Assembly: GCA_030544235.1 (NCBI GenBank)
Contig: CM060468.1
Location: 11,810,258-11,874,257 of the forward strand
Origin: Lepturacanthus savala
Lineage: Eukaryota; Chordata; Actinopteri; Scombriformes; Trichiuridae
Length of the DNA stretch: 64,000 nucleotides
Reading direction: 5' to 3'
Below, one piece after another: positions 59,405-64,000 of the stretch; within the stretch, counting starts at the first letter, position 1; each line of letters begins with the position of its first letter. The translations under genes were made by a program, and so were the position numbers. The notes under the pieces were generated by a model. That model saw nothing but the letters and a program-made list of their open reading frames with translations, was not told the DNA's origin and searched no databases.

Positions 59405-59745
59405 CATTCAACAGATTGTGTAGAACAACTGACTCTAATCTTTATGGAGATCTTCAATAGAACCCTGAAGCTGTGTGGAGTCCCTTCCATTACCCCGTCT
59501 CTACAAAACCCTCCGTCACAGGACTGAATGCCTACAGGCCTACACGCGCTTTTACATCTGTGGTCCTTTGAACGGCTGGTGTTGGCCCACCTGAAGAACA
59601 TCAAATGACACCTGCCGACCCCATGCAGTTTGCCTACGGGGCAAAGGGATGATGCAGTCAACATGGGATTGCAATACATTGAAACCTCCTGTTTGAGAAC
59701 ATCAGCCTTCAAATTCTCACATCTCACATAGTACTGGAAACCAGT
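59405..59745 (+). mobile_element. Rex1-like LINE reverse-transcriptase fragment
   Basis: Plus-strand frames give TLIFMEIFNRTLKLCGVPS, then FERLVLAHLKNIK, LPTPCSLPTG and DDAVNMGLQYIETS. These correspond to the N-terminal RT blocks of Rex1/CR1-group fish LINEs (F--IFN-SL-TC-VP, FERLVLAHLK, DPLQFAYR, DDAVNM-L-Y). Frameshifts are present. It could belong to the same family as 41712-42075. Confidence 0.75.
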
Positions 59746-61881
59746 TGTGTTTCCCAAGTTGTGTTTAGTGAGAATTTAGGCTTTATATGAAGATTTTTTA
59801 AAGCCAGCATGTCCTGTTTTCTAGTGTCACAGATTACTTTGTATTATTATTACCTTTTCTCTGGCACATTTGTTATATATATTCTAATCTGAAGAGACTT
59901 CTTAGTTAAACAAGAACCACAGTGACAGAAGGTGAAGTCAGGGCAGAAGTAAATATCCCTTCTCTTTCTCTGCTTTATGAAGAAATTGATTACAAATAAT
60001 ATATTCCAAAAGTGATTTTCTCAGAGGATATGCATTGGGTTAGAGGCCAAGGGTCTTTTATTGTGCTTAGGCACTGTGGGTAAATGCCATCATCAACAAA
60101 AAGCACCTTTAAATTGATTTGACTTTAGAGTGCATAGTGAGCGCGCAAGAGACAAAAGAGAGAAATCGAGGTGGTCTCCTGAGGAGAAAATGACGCACAA
60201 AGCAGTCATGGGATTAGCTTGAGAAGCAAATACCTCTCTCACCTTATTACAGTCTGCAGAGAGCAAAGTAACACGAGCTTCTGCAGCCACAGATTACAAT
60301 TTAAGCAAACATGACTGGGTCTGTCTGCGTATGGCACTTCTAGTTCAGCACAAACGCAAACAGACACAATTTAAGGTGAATGCAAAGCAACTTCATGACA
60401 TGATGAACAAACATGCGTTTGCTGTACGCAGCGTGAACTGCAGTTCACTCATGAGTCAAACACGTGTCTGAGCAAGTAGCAAATGTTTCAACATTTATCC
60501 CGAGGCTTTTGGCTTCAGAAATGTGCAGAGACGAATGGATAAAACGAGAGTGAAAAGAACCAAAGTACTGGAGTTCCTGGTCAGATATGAGTAAGTCAGT
60601 AGTGTAAGCTGTTACTAATGTTGATAATGTACTGCCCGTTACTACTTTTTGGAAATTCTTCTTAAACTAAAAAAAAAGATGATACAAAAAAATATTAAAA
60701 ATTAAATATCTTAAAATAGAATAATTGTTTTAAAATTTTTCAGCAAAAACACAAAGCAGTAAGCAATTCAATGTACTTCGTTTTCACTGGTGCCAAAAGT
60801 GAATATTACTTTCTAAATTTTTCAACTATTTCTAGTTTACCTGTTTGTTAGACAGCACATTTGAAAATTCGATGCGGCTTTGCTTCAACTTCATTTTAAA
60901 GCTGCCAGTTACATCCATCCGGTGCCTCTACTGGCAGGCGTTCAAAGCAAAAGGAAAAAGGTAATCCATAAATTCATGTCAAAAGAGAATCACAAGCAGA
61001 GGCCTTTTTGGAGACGGAATGAAAAGCTTTTTCTCTTTCACAGGGTCAGTGTTATAGAGGAAAGAACACATTATGCTCAGAGCCATCGCAGTTCCTCACT
61101 AAGTTCCACCACCAATATGATAGTAGCTGCTGTGGTGACAGTTTGAGGAAATTGCCTGAATCCTATTTTCAGGAGTCCCTTGACGGCTCTGCAGCAACTG
61201 GAGCTCAGACATAAAGCAGAAACAGATTTACTATAATAAACAAACTCAGTGTGGTTTCCATGTGACAAATAGTTGCCTCCTCAGTGAATACAAACAGAGT
61301 GCATTTTAAAAAGCCACCGAGTCCCTTAAAATCGAAATGATTGCACAGGGGTTGATCAAAGCCATGATAATGATTATAAAACCTTGCTGAGATATGAATG
61401 TTTGTAGTTAATGTTACTTTGGGTGTTTGTTGCTCTAATGAGTTTGTTGTTTGTTTGTTCTGAATCTTCATGTCAGATTTCAGAACACCACATCAGTTTT
61501 AGATGTAATGCATCCTTTTGTAACACATTAAATGTAATTATTGCTTGGTAACAAGTAGTGTAATGATTACAACATTTAATATTACATTTTATAGTTACTA
61601 ATCAGTGCTCCATTACTTGTACACAGGTTTTCACAAAAAATGAGCAGTGATTTCAAAGTTGCCTTCCTCACATGTTGTGTGTCAACTTTGATGAGAGTTG
61701 GAGGGTGTGTGAATCGTACAGTTGTGTGTCACTGCGAGGCTGCAAATGGCTCGGGCGACATCATGGGAGGTTTGATGTTTTTTCTCCCACAATCAATAAA
61801 AGCTGCAGTATCTGTCACTTCCTGCCCTGACTCCTTTTACCCTCACTCTTGACAATTTCTTTCCTGGTTGCTTTATCTCAC

Positions 61882-62030
61882 CTTTGTTGATTCGCTGGTG
61901 AACGTAAAGGGTGAGGGAGTCTGTGAGGGGGAAGGCTTTTACTGCCGCGCAGTCTCCCGGGGGGGAGGGTAGCTATTACTGCTGGACCAGCCGCGGGGCT
62001 CGAAGAGTCGGCATGTCAAAAGACTGCGAA
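61882..62030 (-). promoter_or_regulatory. Candidate untranslated first exon / CpG cluster
   Basis: The segment has several CpGs (CCGCGCAG, CCCGGG, CCGCGG, CTCGAAG) in an otherwise AT-rich area. On the minus strand it ends at a good donor (AACAAAG followed by GTGAGA at 61881-61876). It contains only a short open frame, so it would be a 5' untranslated exon of pde2a or a separate transcript. There is no RNA evidence. Confidence 0.25.
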
Positions 62031-63067
62031 GACATATAGGCTACATACAAAATTGTCAGTAGAAGTAGTAGATGCTATTCAAATTCATACAGGTCAAATT
62101 ATACAGGAAAACAGCTGCACAGAGAAACACACTGTTTTATATATTTAGACACAGTTATATTATTCATTTTTGACAGTGTGAGCTCAAAAAAAATCACAAC
62201 TGCTAGCGCAAATCCCAAGGTCATGTACAAGGACAATGACAAGGCTTTGTTTGCTCACTCCACAATAACAAAGAGAATCAACATTTCTCTGTGTTTTCCA
62301 AAATTGTTATGAACCTCTGCTGAAAGATAAATAATTTCTAAGATCTGACCATGACTGAGTCATGGTTAGGTTTATGCACAATAAACAATTGGTGCCTTTG
62401 GAACTAAGAAAATGTCTTCATTTGTTCGTTGGCATGGTTACAGTGAGAACAGTGTGGTTTATCTTACAGATGATTGTAGTCATGGTGTAAAAAAAAAATC
62501 AGTATTGAGTCACTGTTGGAACTGAGAAACAAACTGATCTCTCCTGTCCAAGGCTGATATTGTATTGGCTCTCGTGTCCATTCAGACCTCCTTCGTCGCT
62601 CTATAGATTTACATCAGCTGATTTCCTACTTTAATCATAATTTCTACAGCTGCTTGAGGGCTCCTGTCAATTGAATATTGATGAAAATACGGTGTATGAT
62701 ATGAAATATAAACATAATTATTGATTAGTTATTGTCATTTTCTTTCATGTGCAAGGGATTCTGGGAAAATCTTTTCACTTGCGCAGCCTGTCATGTCACC
62801 TTGAGGAGGAAGAACAATCCACTAACGATAGTCTGAAGATAATCTTAAATGTGTGACTGATTATTATTAATTATATCTAGACCAATTACTATTTTATTCT
62901 ATTTCTTTCAACGTGGTGATACTTCATCAGCTAGAGGGATGAATTTATTGGTAACAATTCTGACATAACTCCCCCTTCTGGGAAAAGCCGAAGTGACAAA
63001 TAAACCACCAAATCACAGGAATATGCAGCTTTTTCACAGTGGTGAAATACCATCACAGCCTTGTATG

Positions 63068-63112
63068 ACACACACACACGCATACACACACACACACACA
63101 CACACACACAGC
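63068..63112. repeat. (CA)n microsatellite, interrupted
   Basis: About 20 CA units with CGCATA near the start. Confidence 0.94.
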
Positions 63113-64000
63113 TTGTTTTTCACACCTCCTTAATCTGCTTTATACCCCTGTCTGATCATTTTGTAAGAAGTCATGGCCTTGCTACTCACTAAGGATGAGA
63201 GAACTTATAAGGAAAAGTTGCAGTTTCTGAAGCACATACTAAAAGCCTGCCTGTGTTCAGTATGTGAACATACTGAAAGAGTGTGTGTAAGTATATGATC
63301 TTTGACATGAGGCACAGAAAAGAAACTCTGGATAAAAGAAAAATGCTTGCAGAAGCACGAGCACACAAAGCACTGAAATTTAGATTGACAGAGAGGAAAA
63401 GCGAGAGATGAGGAATCATGTTTACAGAAATTGCCTTGGGCTGGGGATCAAGCAAACCCGCTCCGTGTTATGTACAGCAGTGCATTAGAGGGCTACTGCA
63501 CACTTTAATTATTGAACAATACTTTTCATCTCAGCTGAATTATCTGTCATTGCTTCTATTGCACCATAATATTGTAGGCAACATGACAAACACGCCGGTC
63601 GCTCCCACTTACACACACACAGCTCATTTGTCACAACTTCCTTCTTTCCCCTTAGTTCTTCATGCCTCTGTTTGATGACAGGCCTGATTCTTTTTTTTTA
63701 AACAAATCATTGCACTTGTCAAATATAACATGACCCTATTTAATTTGTATTTAATTGTTTTGGGTGGCAAAAAAAAAAAAAGTCATCTGAGCCTGCAGCT
63801 GAATAATCTCTCTGCACCCTGATGAGAGAGCAGCATAGGGAATGGACACTTATTGAACATCTGCCATTATCCCGGTTCTGATTCAGCACCGGCCCTGCAA
63901 TTTCTGCTTCCTGTCTTGAATAACATATATTCACTTGCCATCGCCCCCACATCGACAAGTCAAAGTGACAGTTGCCACGGTGATAAACAGCATTGAGGAA

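Larger units (their letters stand above)
59746..64000 (-). other. Large pde2a intron or 5' region, right-edge block
   Basis: No coding exon recognised. A GC-rich CpG-containing segment lies at 61880-62035. A stretch at 61505-61625 rich in GTAAC/GTTAC-like words resembles a common fish MITE. A CA array lies at 63068-63112 and a 14-nt A tract at 63768-63781. Confidence 0.5.

Overview
The window looks like vertebrate nuclear DNA, most likely from a ray-finned (teleost) fish. The evidence is spliced coding exons with GT/AG borders, very dense (CA)n/(TG)n microsatellites, and transposon families typical of teleosts (Tc1, pogo, hAT, RTE-, L2- and Rex1-like LINEs, a 5S-headed SINE). No bacterial or viral gene organisation is present. 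I cannot place it to species.

The only gene I can support is pde2a (cGMP-stimulated 3',5'-cyclic nucleotide phosphodiesterase 2A) on the minus strand. Eleven consecutive coding exons lie between 14028 and 1987. They total 929 nt (309 codons plus 2 nt), with compatible phases throughout and no stop. They encode part of the N-terminal region, the linker and the GAF-A domain up to its C-terminal strand. The rest of GAF-A, GAF-B and the catalytic domain must lie before position 1 on this strand's downstream side. The first coding exon(s) were not found and probably lie beyond 64000, although weak candidates exist inside the window.

From 14029 to the right edge the sequence reads as one intron, or several, of at least 50 kb. 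It carries the microRNA gene mir-139 on the same strand as its host (20343-20418), the same host/intronic-miRNA pairing known in mammals. The rest is microsatellites and decayed transposons: a pair of inverted dispersed repeats (17680-18025 and 51415-51752), an L2-like LINE (26050-27160), an RTE-like LINE with an SINE-like piece and a second L2-like piece (30185-31770), Rex1-like pieces (41712-42075, 59405-59745), a deleted pogo-type element (46314-47202), a palindromic MITE (53376-53738) and a dead Tc1 element (54584-55668). The short introns also hold elements: the 4.75-kb intron at 3399-8153 contains a 5S-derived SINE, a fold-back MITE and an hAT-type element with target-site duplications.

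I did not find a convincing new biological system. The observations most worth checking are the dinucleotide repeats built directly into splice signals of pde2a and flanking the mir-139 hairpin, a possible 9-nt in-frame microexon at 40796-40804, and candidate alternative first exons or promoters near 20000, 49616 and 61882.
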